Shown here: in pieces, positions 1 through 7,426 of the stretch
Numbering within the stretch: position 1 is the first letter of the stretch
Layout of the letters: the number at the start of each line of letters is the position of its first letter
NCBI RefSeq assembly: GCF_028209885.1
Contig: NZ_JAQLEM010000029.1
Span: forward strand, 1 to 28,386
Source of the DNA: Collinsella aerofaciens
Lineage (GTDB): Bacteria > Actinomycetota > Coriobacteriia > Coriobacteriales > Coriobacteriaceae
DNA length: 28,386 nucleotides
Direction: 5' to 3'
Program-made: the position numbers and the translations under genes
The notes under the pieces: model-generated
What the model was told of the DNA's origin: nothing
What the model saw: the letters and a program-made list of their open reading frames with translations, nothing else
Databases searched by the model: none

Positions 1-38
1 AGATTCTAGGACGAAGGCCGTTCTTCGTTAAACGGGCG

Positions 39-323
39 CTAGGGCGCCGCCCTTACACCAACATTTTCGACGCGATCGGAACGGTAGGCACGCACCAAAA
101 AGACGGCCTCCTCGATAGAACCCGACGCCTGCTTGAGGGCGATTGCAGCAACCTCGGGAGCCCAAACGGAGCCCTCAGACTGCACCTGCTCGACCGCATG
201 CGGCATGGCCTCGATGATGAGTGCGGGATCGAGCGCGCGGCCACCCGCAACGCGCTCGCGCTCAAGCAGCTCAAGCGATGCGGCGATTGCCTGCTCGCCG
301 CCGGAAACGGCTACATATCCCAT
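39..323 (-). pseudogene. phnI: Truncated PhnI (C-P lyase core subunit), N-terminal fragment
   Basis: PhnI is a core subunit of the carbon-phosphorus lyase complex; with PhnG, PhnH and PhnL it couples the phosphonate to ATP-derived ribose. The 94 residues match the family N-terminus: MGYVAVSGGEQAI at the start, then SEGSVWAPEVAAIALKQASG and the conserved FLVRAYRS. The family is normally about 350-380 residues, so only about a quarter is present. After RAYRS the protein runs ten or so residues to a TAG at 39-41. The other two frames also close within the next 40 bases, and the PhnI sequence expected next (the DT..MR..RRIS region) is not seen. The start overlaps the end of phnH by 13 bp, as in an intact operon. 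A deletion, rearrangement or assembly error would all fit. Identity of the fragment is firm; its functional status is inferred. Confidence 0.75.
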
Positions 324-1000
324 GATTCAACCTCCCTGCAAGCGCTGGAACGGGGAACGGCGGCGATATGGCCAAACCCGTCTACAAACATCAGGTCGAT
401 GCCGCAGGGAAACTCGTCCAGACGCGCAATACGCGAGCGCAAGACATCGCCGCGATCGCACGAGAAGTGCGAAGTGCCGTCAACGCCGGGGCCACCGAGC
501 TCCCAGGAGCTCTTGGTACACGCGTGCGAAGCGGAGCCGACGCGCAAACCCTGCGCATCCAGTCCCAAAAGCACCGAGCACTCGACGATAACCGTCGCGC
601 CGCGATGCGGCTGTTCAAGCGTCCCCGCCGTAAGCGCAGCGATTGCACTCGCCGCGCCCTCATCTCGAAAAGCCTCCGGAACGATCACGCACGCAGCTTC
701 GCTCGGCGCCGCAGGAGTCACGTGCGTTCGACTCGCGATCTGCCGGGCAGCACGCTCAAAGCCCGTGGTCGCCATGCAAAAAGTCGTACCGCTATCGAGC
801 AGCATGTCCGCCAACATCAACGTCGCGGGGAATAGGCCACAGCGCTTCGCCTCGACCTCATAGGCATCCGTGACGGATAGGCGGCAAACCTCGCCGGGGC
901 GCGCCATGCAGTCCAGAACCGTACGAAACGTTCCCTGCAGCTCGAAGGCGCGCTCGTCAAGGGACGGATCGCGATCGAAAACCTCATCCTGCTCGTTCAT
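311..1000 (-). CDS. phnH: Phosphonate C-P lyase subunit PhnH
   Basis: PhnH is a homodimeric subunit of the PhnGHIJ core, needed to form ribose 1-methylphosphonate 5-triphosphate from phosphonate and ATP in the cytoplasm. The 229-residue product is slightly longer than the usual 190-210. It carries the family N-terminal signature FRTVLDCMARPGE (about residues 26-38), followed by an alpha/beta core with a LADMLLDSGTTFC segment. Its ATG overlaps the phnG stop in an ATGA arrangement, which points to translational coupling, and its end overlaps phnI. The family assignment rests on the signature and on gene order between phnG and phnI. With phnI broken, whether this subunit still works in a complex is uncertain. 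Confidence 0.9.
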   Translation of the reverse strand: MNEQDEVFDRDPSLDERAFELQGTFRTVLDCMARPGEVCRLSVTDAYEVEAKRCGLFPATLMLADMLLDSGTTFCMATTGFERAARQIASRTHVTPAAPSEAACVIVPEAFRDEGAASAIAALTAGTLEQPHRGATVIVECSVLLGLDAQGLRVGSASHACTKSSWELGGPGVDGTSHFSCDRGDVLRSRIARLDEFPCGIDLMFVDGFGHIAAVPRSSACREVESWDM

Positions 1001-1458
1001 TTGACCACCGCCTGAACACTCATGTCCTGGCCAGACATTTCATCGAACTCGACACGCGACACATAGGTGAGAGCATCCTGTGCAGCCACGCGCTCAAACA
1101 TGGCAGCACGCGCCTCCTCGACGCGGCGCTCGAGTTCCGCCAAACAAGCCGGCGCCGGATCCATTGCATAAGCGGCATCGATTACCGCGAGCGCACGAGC
1201 ATGCGCGGCATCGGTTCCCATAAGCACGCCCAGGCCATCGGCCTCGCCAATGCGCACGCGGCTCTCGGTAACAAGCACCTCGCTCAGATAAAAGCGGCTG
1301 TTGCGAGCCGTCTCGCGCACCTGACACATCACAAGGCCCTGGTGCGCCGGCACAATATCTTCGGCAGGGGCGGCGGCCTCGACCAGGCCCGCCAGTTCGA
1401 GCGCAGGCGCAGGGCCGCTCTCAACCAGGACCTCGGTCCTCTCTCTTCTTGTTAGCAT
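997..1458 (-). CDS. phnG: Phosphonate C-P lyase subunit PhnG
   Basis: PhnG is the small core subunit of C-P lyase and acts with PhnH, PhnI and PhnL at the nucleotide-coupling step. The product has 153 residues, the normal family length. Recognisable parts are the N-terminal RRERTEVL segment, the central GLVMCQVRETARNSRFYLSE block (PhnG proteins have V.E.....FNLGE here) and the TRVRI-like TESRVRIGEADGLG stretch. The ATG at 1458 follows an AAGGAAAG ribosome-binding site. The gene begins 12 bp after the second phnE gene and overlaps phnH by 4 bp, so the transporter and enzyme halves appear co-transcribed. Confidence 0.9.
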   Translation of the reverse strand: MLTRRERTEVLVESGPAPALELAGLVEAAAPAEDIVPAHQGLVMCQVRETARNSRFYLSEVLVTESRVRIGEADGLGVLMGTDAAHARALAVIDAAYAMDPAPACLAELERRVEEARAAMFERVAAQDALTYVSRVEFDEMSGQDMSVQAVVK

Positions 1459-1470
1459 GCAAATCTTTCC

Positions 1471-2355
1471 TTAGTTATCCGAGTCGATGATGTAACGGCG
1501 ACGAAGGCGAACCGAGATGAACTCGAGTGCAAACGACACAGCCAGGCATACATAGACAATCACGCCCACCTCGTGCAGGTTGTAGTAGTAGTTGCCTGCC
1601 TGATACAGCTGAAAGCCGATACCGCCCGCGCCCGCGAAGGCGCCCACGGCAACCGCGTTGGCAAAATTGATCTCAAAGCGAATAAATGTCCATGAGAGCA
1701 GTTTGGTAATGGTTGCCGGACAGATGGCCTGGAACACAATCTGCCAGAAGCTGGCACCGCTCGCAGAGAGTGCCTCGATTACATCTGCATCGATTTCTTC
1801 AATCGACTCCGAGTAGCTCTTGGTAAGATACGCGATGGAATGGAAGGAAATTCCCAGCACCGCCGCCTCGGATCCAAGGCCGATGGCCACCGTGAAGACG
1901 AGTACCCACAGAATCGTTGGAATCGCTCGGATGATAGCAACGAATCCTTTGACCGCATTGGAAACGAGCGGATTCGAGAGGTTCTCGGATGCCGCCAACG
2001 CCAAGAAAAACGAGATGATGGCCGAGATGATGGTGCACAGCACGGTAACCGCAATGGTGACCAACGTGCTCTCGGCAACCTTTGCCCAGCTAAAATGCGC
2101 AGCTCCCAACGGCGGGTCAAGCGCTGGTTGGAACATCATGGCGCAGAAATCAGACCAGGTTTGAGCGAGTGCGCGGCCAAGGTCAACCGTGCCAAAATCC
2201 ATGCGCACAAACGTAACGACCGTCAAGAGGCACAGAATGCCCAGCGTAAGCACGACAGAATAGTTGCGCCCCCGGCGAGACACGAGACGAATATGCCCAG
2301 CGTGCGAACGCTCGATCGCACCGGCCGTGGCGGGAGTCAGCTCAAAAGTATCCAT
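1471..2355 (-). CDS. phnE: Phosphonate ABC transporter permease PhnE (second copy)
   Basis: This is an inner-membrane permease of a phosphonate importer. The 294 residues contain a short cytoplasmic N-terminus, a first membrane segment near 32-50 (VVLTLGILCLLTVVTFV) and a binding-protein-dependent permease domain with several further helices. The EAA-type loop that contacts the ATPase is visible at DADVIEALSASGASFWQIVF. Its start codon shares one base with the preceding stop (TAATG), so it is tightly coupled to the first phnE. Two unlike PhnE permeases with one PhnC ATPase and one PhnD binding protein is a common layout; the two most likely form a heterodimer. Substrate is inferred from the neighbouring C-P lyase genes. 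Confidence 0.92.
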   Translation of the reverse strand: MDTFELTPATAGAIERSHAGHIRLVSRRGRNYSVVLTLGILCLLTVVTFVRMDFGTVDLGRALAQTWSDFCAMMFQPALDPPLGAAHFSWAKVAESTLVTIAVTVLCTIISAIISFFLALAASENLSNPLVSNAVKGFVAIIRAIPTILWVLVFTVAIGLGSEAAVLGISFHSIAYLTKSYSESIEEIDADVIEALSASGASFWQIVFQAICPATITKLLSWTFIRFEINFANAVAVGAFAGAGGIGFQLYQAGNYYYNLHEVGVIVYVCLAVSFALEFISVRLRRRYIIDSDN

Positions 2356-3209
2356 TAGATCATCGACCTTCTAGCTGCGTTGGAAATCGCCTCGACCACG
2401 AGCACCAAAACAATGGTCACAAGAATCACAAGGCCAGCGCAGTCATACCGAAAAGACGCGTAGTACAGGTTGAAGGCAAAGCCGATACCCGTACCGGTAA
2501 GCAAGCCCACCAACGTGGCCTCGCGAATATTGGTCTCGACCATATAGAGTGTCCAGCTCATAAGCTCTGCAACGGCAAGCGGCAGACCCGCCTGAAAGAC
2601 AATCTGCCAAAAGCTTGCTCCGCAGCTGCGCAACGCCTCGATGGGGCCGCAAGGGATTTCGTCGAGCGTGTCCAGAAAAAAGCGCGTAATCTGGCCAAAC
2701 GTCGCCAAAAAGAGCGCGAGGAAGCCCGTGAACTCGTTTTGCTTGAACGAAAGGAGCAACAGCAGCGCCCATGCAATCATGGGAACATTGCGAAAGATAT
2801 TGGCGAAGATGCGGATGACACCGCGCACGATGCCGTTTTCGACACCGACGCTCGAGCATCCCAGCACCGCAAGAACGATACCCAGCAAGGCCGCGAGCAT
2901 CGTAGCGGCGATGGAATCGAACACCGTCGAAACCACCTGCGTGGCAATTATGCCCAGCTGTCCTAACGACGATGGCGTAGGGCAAAAGTTCTGCAGCATC
3001 CATGCAAGGGCAGCGGGTACCGAACCCAAGGCATATCCAAAGCTGAAATCGCCGACAAGCGATGCCCCCTCGGCAACCAAGACAACGGCCGCAACTACTG
3101 CGAGTGCGCGAAGCTGACGCCTTCTAAACCAGCTCAAATCGGGAACCTTCCCCGCTTTCGCATTGCCAAAAGAGCCTGTGGACATGGCGCCGCACTCCCC
3201 CGCGCTCAT
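2355..3209 (-). CDS. phnE: Phosphonate ABC transporter permease PhnE (first copy)
   Basis: This is the partner permease of the phosphonate importer, 284 residues. A hydrophobic helix at about 35-53 (LAVVAAVVLVAEGASLV) is followed by a loop rich in Phe and Pro and then the five-helix transport domain. The coupling-loop motif is EALRSCGASFWQIVFQAGLP, closely matching the same segment in the second permease. The ATG at 3209 overlaps the phnC stop as ATGA and is preceded by GGAG; an internal ATG eight codons later is a possible alternative start. The two permeases are clearly homologous but have diverged, so this is an old duplication rather than a recent repeat. Confidence 0.92.
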   Translation of the reverse strand: MSAGECGAMSTGSFGNAKAGKVPDLSWFRRRQLRALAVVAAVVLVAEGASLVGDFSFGYALGSVPAALAWMLQNFCPTPSSLGQLGIIATQVVSTVFDSIAATMLAALLGIVLAVLGCSSVGVENGIVRGVIRIFANIFRNVPMIAWALLLLLSFKQNEFTGFLALFLATFGQITRFFLDTLDEIPCGPIEALRSCGASFWQIVFQAGLPLAVAELMSWTLYMVETNIREATLVGLLTGTGIGFAFNLYYASFRYDCAGLVILVTIVLVLVVEAISNAARRSMI

Positions 3210-4087
3210 CGCAAGGCTCCAGAAGGAACAGCGGAAGCCATGCCAACAGATGCGGGTGTCGCGCCAGCTTGGGGCCCTGACACCGGAACGGAAATGAAGC
3301 CCTCTTCTCCATCGCCGTAAATCACCGCGATCATCTGGGGGGTCAGCTCGGCAGGCGCACCCTCGAACACTTTCGCGCCCGCACGCAAGCCCACGATACG
3401 ATCGGAAAACTCAAGTGCCATATCCACCTGATGCAGATTGACGATGCAGGTGATGCCATGCTGACGCGTCACGCGGCGCAGATGCTCCATGACAGCACGG
3501 CTGCTCTTGGGATCAAGGCTCGCGATAGGTTCATCGCATAGAATGATGCGGGGATCTTGAATAAGTGCGCGGGCGATACCCACGCGCTGCTTTTGTCCGC
3601 CCGAGAGCTGATCGGCGCGACGATAGGCAAACTCGCCCAGGCCCACTTCGTCAAGCAGCTCGAACGCACGGAGCTTCTCGGCTTCGCTGTAGAGGCCCAG
3701 CGACCCCGCCACAGCACCCTTGTAGCCCAGACGCCCATGCAGCACGTTTTGAATGGCGGTAAGGCGATACACCAGGTTGTAGTTCTGAAAGATCATGGCG
3801 ATCTGCGCGCGCACGCCACGCAGCTTGTTGCGGCGCAGATGCGTAATGTCCCGACCATTAAAGACAACCGACCCCTCCGTGGGCTCGATGAGGCGATTGA
3901 TGCAGCGCAAAAACGTCGACTTGCCGGCGCCTGAAGGACCGATCACCGCAACCAGTTCTCCCTCGCCGCAAGCAAAATCTACGCCGGAAAGCGCGTGATG
4001 CTGCTCCCGTGCACCTCGTTTGCCCTCGTAGCTTTTGGTCAAATCGCTCACCTGCAAGAGAGGCTGTGCGTTCTGTGGCATTTCCAT
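3206..4087 (-). CDS. phnC: Phosphonate ABC transporter ATP-binding protein PhnC
   Basis: This ATPase powers phosphonate import through the two PhnE permeases. All ABC motifs are present: Walker A GPSGAGKST at residues 50-58, Q-loop in MIFQNYNLV, signature LSGGQKQR, Walker B IILCDEP with the following D-loop SLDP, and the switch histidine in NLHQ. PhnC-specific flavour comes from FNLV-like FQNYNLVYRLTAIQNVLHGRLG. At 293 residues it is longer than the usual 250-270, with a C-terminal tail of about 30 residues rich in Ala, Pro and Gly of no known role. The gene lies 114 bp after phnD, and that gap holds a hairpin. Confidence 0.95.
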   Translation of the reverse strand: MEMPQNAQPLLQVSDLTKSYEGKRGAREQHHALSGVDFACGEGELVAVIGPSGAGKSTFLRCINRLIEPTEGSVVFNGRDITHLRRNKLRGVRAQIAMIFQNYNLVYRLTAIQNVLHGRLGYKGAVAGSLGLYSEAEKLRAFELLDEVGLGEFAYRRADQLSGGQKQRVGIARALIQDPRIILCDEPIASLDPKSSRAVMEHLRRVTRQHGITCIVNLHQVDMALEFSDRIVGLRAGAKVFEGAPAELTPQMIAVIYGDGEEGFISVPVSGPQAGATPASVGMASAVPSGALR

Positions 4088-4106
4088 GCCCTCCCATCAA
4101 CGTCGA

Positions 4107-4134
4107 GGCCGGACGCGGATATTCGCGCCCGGCC
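4107..4134 (-). other. Hairpin in the phnD-phnC intergenic region
   Basis: In the transcript this 28-base element folds as a 6-bp GC stem (GGCCGG with CCGGCC), a G-U wobble, a further 4-bp CGCG stem and a 6-base loop. No T-run follows on the minus strand, so it does not look like a terminator. Hairpins between a binding-protein gene and the downstream permease and ATPase genes often stabilise the upstream message so that more binding protein is made. That role here is inferred from position only. Confidence 0.5.
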
Positions 4135-4201
4135 CGTTTTGGCAGCGGCGAATCGTCTACGCGATGCCGCCCATCTGCACGTGTGCGCGCAGGGACATGC
4201 A

Positions 4202-5296
4202 TTAGTCAAGCGCACGAATGGGGTCGTACCAGGAGTCCTCGACCGCGATGAAGCCGGCGGTATCACCCAGGCTCCAAACGGCACCGGTGCCCTCTTTATC
4301 CTCGGGGGCAAAGAGCAGTTCGTCTTCAGAGGTCTCCTTGGAGGTCAAGCCCTTGACGAGCTTGTCGATGATCTCCTGCGGGACCTTATCGGTGTTGACG
4401 GCGATAGGCCCGTTGAGAACCGGGGTGGACTGGATGATGCCGAACTTCTTGCCCTGAACGCGATCGAAGGGCTGGGGAGCGTCGGCCTTGACGGAGTAGA
4501 CGGAACCGGCGGCGTTCACGGCGTCGCGCTCGCCTTCGGGGACATCAAGATAGGTGTCGACGTCGACATCGTCGAAGGCGGCAACATCGGCATCACCCTG
4601 CAGCAGGTTGACAGCAGAACCGGGGTGAGAGTTACCAAAGAGTACCTGGGAGAAGAAACCCGGAGTACTGAGCTCGTCGGAGGACTTCACGTCGTCCGGG
4701 AACGCCTTCATAATGGCGTTGCACGGAACCTTGAAGCCGGAGGTGGAAGTAGCGGAGACAAAGCTCATGCGCTTGCCCTTGATGTTCTTGATGGAATAGC
4801 CGCTCTCCTCGGCGCTATCCGCGTAAGCGCTCATCTCGGCCTCGGGCACGCAGATGCGGCTGTAGTACTTGGCGCCGTCGAGCTTGCCATCGGTGTCGGA
4901 GGTGGTCACAAGCGGAAGAACCTTGCTGTTCTTCTTCTGGGCCTGGATGAAGCCCTCGGCGCCCATGTTGGCAAGCTGAGCCTTGCCGGAAGCGATAGCC
5001 TCGATAGCGACGTTATAGTCGGTGGTGGTCATGAGCTCGACCTTGACACCGGCGTACTTCTCAAGAACCTTGCCAAACTCCTCGCGGCCCGCGTCGAACT
5101 CGGAGCTGGACTCGTTGGGCAGCCAGACCATGGTAAGTTTATCGATAGAAGCGGCATCCGAGCCAGCGGTCGCCGCACCACCCTTACCGTCGACGCTGCC
5201 GCAACCGACGAGACCGAGGCCGAGCGTCACGGCACTCGCGCCAAAAAGGCCCAAGAAGGACCGGCGAGAAATTTGCTTGTTCTTGATATCTGCCAC
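4202..5296 (-). CDS. phnD: Phosphonate-binding lipoprotein PhnD
   Basis: This is the extracytoplasmic substrate-binding component of the phosphonate ABC importer (364 residues). The chosen start is GTG at 5296, because AAGGAG lies 6 bases upstream and the resulting N-terminus is a proper signal: SRRSFLGLFG, a twin-arginine motif with Arg 11-12, then a hydrophobic run ending in the lipobox LVGC with Cys32. It is therefore probably a Tat-exported lipoprotein anchored to the outer face of the membrane. The mature part is a periplasmic-binding-protein type II fold with PhnD-like segments such as IEAIASGKAQLANMGAEGF and VSATSTSGFKVP, where the Ser/Thr-rich stretch binds the phosphonate group. It is the first gene of the operon. 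A reading frame extends further upstream but without signal or ribosome-binding site. Confidence 0.93.
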   Translation of the reverse strand: MADIKNKQISRRSFLGLFGASAVTLGLGLVGCGSVDGKGGAATAGSDAASIDKLTMVWLPNESSSEFDAGREEFGKVLEKYAGVKVELMTTTDYNVAIEAIASGKAQLANMGAEGFIQAQKKNSKVLPLVTTSDTDGKLDGAKYYSRICVPEAEMSAYADSAEESGYSIKNIKGKRMSFVSATSTSGFKVPCNAIMKAFPDDVKSSDELSTPGFFSQVLFGNSHPGSAVNLLQGDADVAAFDDVDVDTYLDVPEGERDAVNAAGSVYSVKADAPQPFDRVQGKKFGIIQSTPVLNGPIAVNTDKVPQEIIDKLVKGLTSKETSEDELLFAPEDKEGTGAVWSLGDTAGFIAVEDSWYDPIRALD

Positions 5297-5324
5297 AATC
5301 TTCTCCTTACAACACAAGAATGCA

Positions 5325-5359
5325 CCGGAGGGACCGGGGGTTCTATTTGTCCCGTCCGG
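5325..5359 (-). promoter_or_regulatory. Stem-loop in the phnD leader, just upstream of the ribosome-binding site
   Basis: In the minus-strand transcript CCGGA-C-GGGAC (5359-5349) pairs with GTCCC-TCCGG (5334-5325), ten base pairs with a single bulged base and a loop of about 14. The stem ends 16 bases before the AAGGAG (5308-5303) that serves the phnD GTG start. It has no following T-run. It may affect translation or message stability; no known riboswitch class was recognised. Confidence 0.5.
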
Positions 5360-5472
5360 CGATGACGTGGTAGATATTAGGGTTGTGGGCAAGCCGTTTT
5401 TCGATCAACGGCAATCGCTTGTCATATGCTTGCGCGAAGATGCGGGAACATGACGCGAACCGTAGGCACTTA

Positions 5473-5501
5473 TTAATAGAAACGCCCCGTCGTAAGCTCA
5501 A
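5473..5501 (-). promoter_or_regulatory. Candidate promoter of the phn operon
   Basis: On the minus strand TTGAGC (5501-5496) and TATTAA (5478-5473) are separated by 17 bases, a good match to a housekeeping -35/-10 pair. Transcription would begin near 5465 and give a leader of about 170 bases before phnD. No obvious Pho box was recognised. The rest of the 258-base gap between tatD and phnD holds the leader hairpin described separately and no convincing gene. Confidence 0.55.
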
Positions 5502-5554
5502 GGGCAGGCATAAGGCAGGTAATAGACCAGTTTTGTCAGCCCCTTGGCAGCCGT

Positions 5555-6469
5555 TTATAGAAAAAGTTTGCAGGCATTTTCCCAAGCGGCTCGCGCGATT
5601 GCTTCGGCATTATCGCCGGTGCGGTCGACACGGTCGTTGACCAGCGCGTTTGCCGTAATGGAAATCATCGCGGGCTCGCACTCGAGACCGCGAATAGGCT
5701 CTGGGGCCATGTACGGGCAATCCGTCTCGAACAAAATACGGTCGAGCGGTGTTGCCGCGAATGCCTCGCGCACCTCGTCGTTGCGTTTAAAGGTAGCCGC
5801 GCCGCCATAGGCGATGTAACAACCCAAATCCACAAAGCGCTCCATTGTGGCTCGGTCCTCGCCAAAGCAGTGCAGTACGCAACCGGCCTGGGGCACACCC
5901 ACCTCGCGCAGTACGTTGTACGCATCAACGTGCGAGGTGCGCTCCCCATCCGAGTCCTCGTGACGCAGGTGCAGCTCCACCGGCACATTGCGGCGCACGG
6001 CAAGCTCGAGCTGGCGCGCCATGCAATCAATCTGCACGTTATGGGGTGCCGGCGCGATATCGTCGTCATAGTCCATGTGATAGTCCAGGCCGATTTCGCC
6101 AATACCGGCGCATAAGGGGTCATCAAGTGCCGCAACGACCTGTGCATGAACGTCGTCGGTATAGTCCGGCGCGCCATACGGATGCACGCCGGCAAGATAC
6201 TTGATCTGCGGAATATCCTGCATCGGAAGAATCTCGCGCACCAGCCAGTCGCTATAGTCCGCCACGCTGCGCTTGTCGGCAATGGGGTCGAACATCGTCA
6301 CCAACAGGTCGACGCCCGCGGCTTTGGCGCGCACGAGCGTCTCGGGCACATCCTTGCCCCAAAACGAAAGCAGATGTGCATGCGTGTCGGCAAGCGGCGC
6401 CAAGGGCACGGGACAAGCAACCGTCTTCTTTTTCTTGGTAAACGTCACGCGTTCGGCATTAGGCGTCAT
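5555..6469 (-). CDS. tatD: TatD family metal-dependent deoxyribonuclease/hydrolase
   Basis: TatD proteins are cytoplasmic TIM-barrel hydrolases with DNase activity in several characterised members. The 304-residue product has the N-terminal metal ligands in ADTHAH (His30 and His32), the conserved Glu in IGEIGLDYH, further His in VELHLRHED and VLHCFGE, and the C-terminal metal Asp in FETDCPYMAPEP. An Asp-rich insertion (DYDDDIAPAP) follows the GLDYH motif. The ATG at 6469 has GGGAG seven bases upstream and overlaps the end of rsmA by 11 bp, so the pair is probably translated together. The order metG, rsmA, tatD resembles the Firmicute metS-yabD-rnmV-ksgA cluster, but the RNase M5 gene is missing here and rsmA precedes tatD. 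Confidence 0.93.
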   Translation of the reverse strand: MTPNAERVTFTKKKKTVACPVPLAPLADTHAHLLSFWGKDVPETLVRAKAAGVDLLVTMFDPIADKRSVADYSDWLVREILPMQDIPQIKYLAGVHPYGAPDYTDDVHAQVVAALDDPLCAGIGEIGLDYHMDYDDDIAPAPHNVQIDCMARQLELAVRRNVPVELHLRHEDSDGERTSHVDAYNVLREVGVPQAGCVLHCFGEDRATMERFVDLGCYIAYGGAATFKRNDEVREAFAATPLDRILFETDCPYMAPEPIRGLECEPAMISITANALVNDRVDRTGDNAEAIARAAWENACKLFL

Positions 6470-7319
6470 GGATTAGCTCCCGGGCCAGACGGACAAAGTC
6501 GGCAACATCGAGCGTCTCGGCGCGCGTGGTGGGTGCGATACCGCAAACCTCAAAAGCGGCATCGAGCACGTCCTTGGCAAAACCGTTGGCGCTCATGGAA
6601 TTTCGGATGGTCTTGCGCCGCTGAGCAAATGCAACGTCGATCACACGAGCCACGAATTCGCGATCGAGCCCCTCGGGCACCACGCCGTCAACACGGTCGA
6701 TACGCACGACGGCCGAGTCCACGTGCGGCGCTGGCATAAAGCAACGCGGCGGCACCTCAAAGCGACCCGTCACCTGCGCATACAGGCCGAGCTTTGCCGT
6801 ATAGCCGCCATAGGTCTTGTTGCCCGGCACTGCGGCAATGCGATCGGCAACCTCCTTTTGCACCATGACGACGGCACGCTTGAGCGCCGGCATCGTCTGG
6901 AAAAATTGCAAAATGATCGTCGCCGCCACGTTATAGGGCAAGTTCGCGACAAATACCGTGGGCTCGCCGCCGGCGGCCTGCTCAATCTGCTCCGGGCCCA
7001 CCTTAAGCGCGTCGCTCATGATAAAGCGGAAGTTGGCATAGTCGGCGGCATGGGCGTCGAGCACCGGTTCGAGCTCGGGATCTGCTTCGATCGACGTGAC
7101 GCACGCCGCCTCCTGCAACAGCGCAAGCGTGAGCGTGCCAACGCCCGGACCAACCTCGAGCACGCGCTCATCGCCCGCAAGCTCGGCAAGCTCGCAAATG
7201 CGCTCGATCACATGGTTGTCGATCAGGAAGTTCTGGCCCAGGCGATGCTTGGTCGCAAGGCCAAACTCCTCCAGCAGCTCCCTTGTTGCCGTGGGGTTTG
7301 CCAAAGGCGAAGTTGTCAT
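6459..7319 (-). CDS. rsmA: 16S rRNA (adenine1518-N6/adenine1519-N6)-dimethyltransferase RsmA
   Basis: RsmA (KsgA) dimethylates two adjacent adenosines in the 3'-terminal hairpin of 16S rRNA using S-adenosylmethionine, a late step in small-subunit maturation. The 286 residues carry the family start KHRLGQNFLID (24-34), the SAM-binding loop LEVGPGVGTLT (54-64), the acidic ribose-binding SIEADPELEPVL and the catalytic NLPY (126-129). The C-terminal half has the family block PPRCFMPAPHVDSAVV and FAQRRKTIRNSM. The ATG at 7319 follows AGGAGG. Length and motifs are complete. Confidence 0.97.
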   Translation of the reverse strand: MTTSPLANPTATRELLEEFGLATKHRLGQNFLIDNHVIERICELAELAGDERVLEVGPGVGTLTLALLQEAACVTSIEADPELEPVLDAHAADYANFRFIMSDALKVGPEQIEQAAGGEPTVFVANLPYNVAATIILQFFQTMPALKRAVVMVQKEVADRIAAVPGNKTYGGYTAKLGLYAQVTGRFEVPPRCFMPAPHVDSAVVRIDRVDGVVPEGLDREFVARVIDVAFAQRRKTIRNSMSANGFAKDVLDAAFEVCGIAPTTRAETLDVADFVRLARELIHDA

Positions 7320-7350
7320 AGTTGCCTCCTTAGCATGATGGCGGCGTCTT

Positions 7351-7387
7351 GAAACGAAAGGGCATGGACCGTGGCGGCCATGCCCTT
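7351..7387 (-). terminator. Probable intrinsic terminator after metG
   Basis: A perfect 10-bp stem (AAGGGCATGG at 7358-7367 with CCATGCCCTT at 7378-7387) encloses a 10-base loop. Reading on the minus strand it is followed by TCGTTTC, a modest T-rich tail. It lies 40 bases after the metG stop and about 30 before the rsmA start, so it may separate metG transcripts from rsmA-tatD or cause partial read-through. The short tail is the weak point. Confidence 0.6.
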
Positions 7388-7426
7388 ACATCTAAACAGC
7401 AAATTGCCGATATGGCGCGCCGCGTC

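Noticed and set aside
3995..5365. A 456-codon open frame opposite phnD
   Set aside because: It is a codon-bias shadow of phnD with no motifs and no start signal.
5343..5465. Possible small peptide ending HVIAGRDK in the phn leader
   Set aside because: The stretch has a protein-like look, but no start codon with a ribosome-binding site, and the likely promoter lies within the longer frame.
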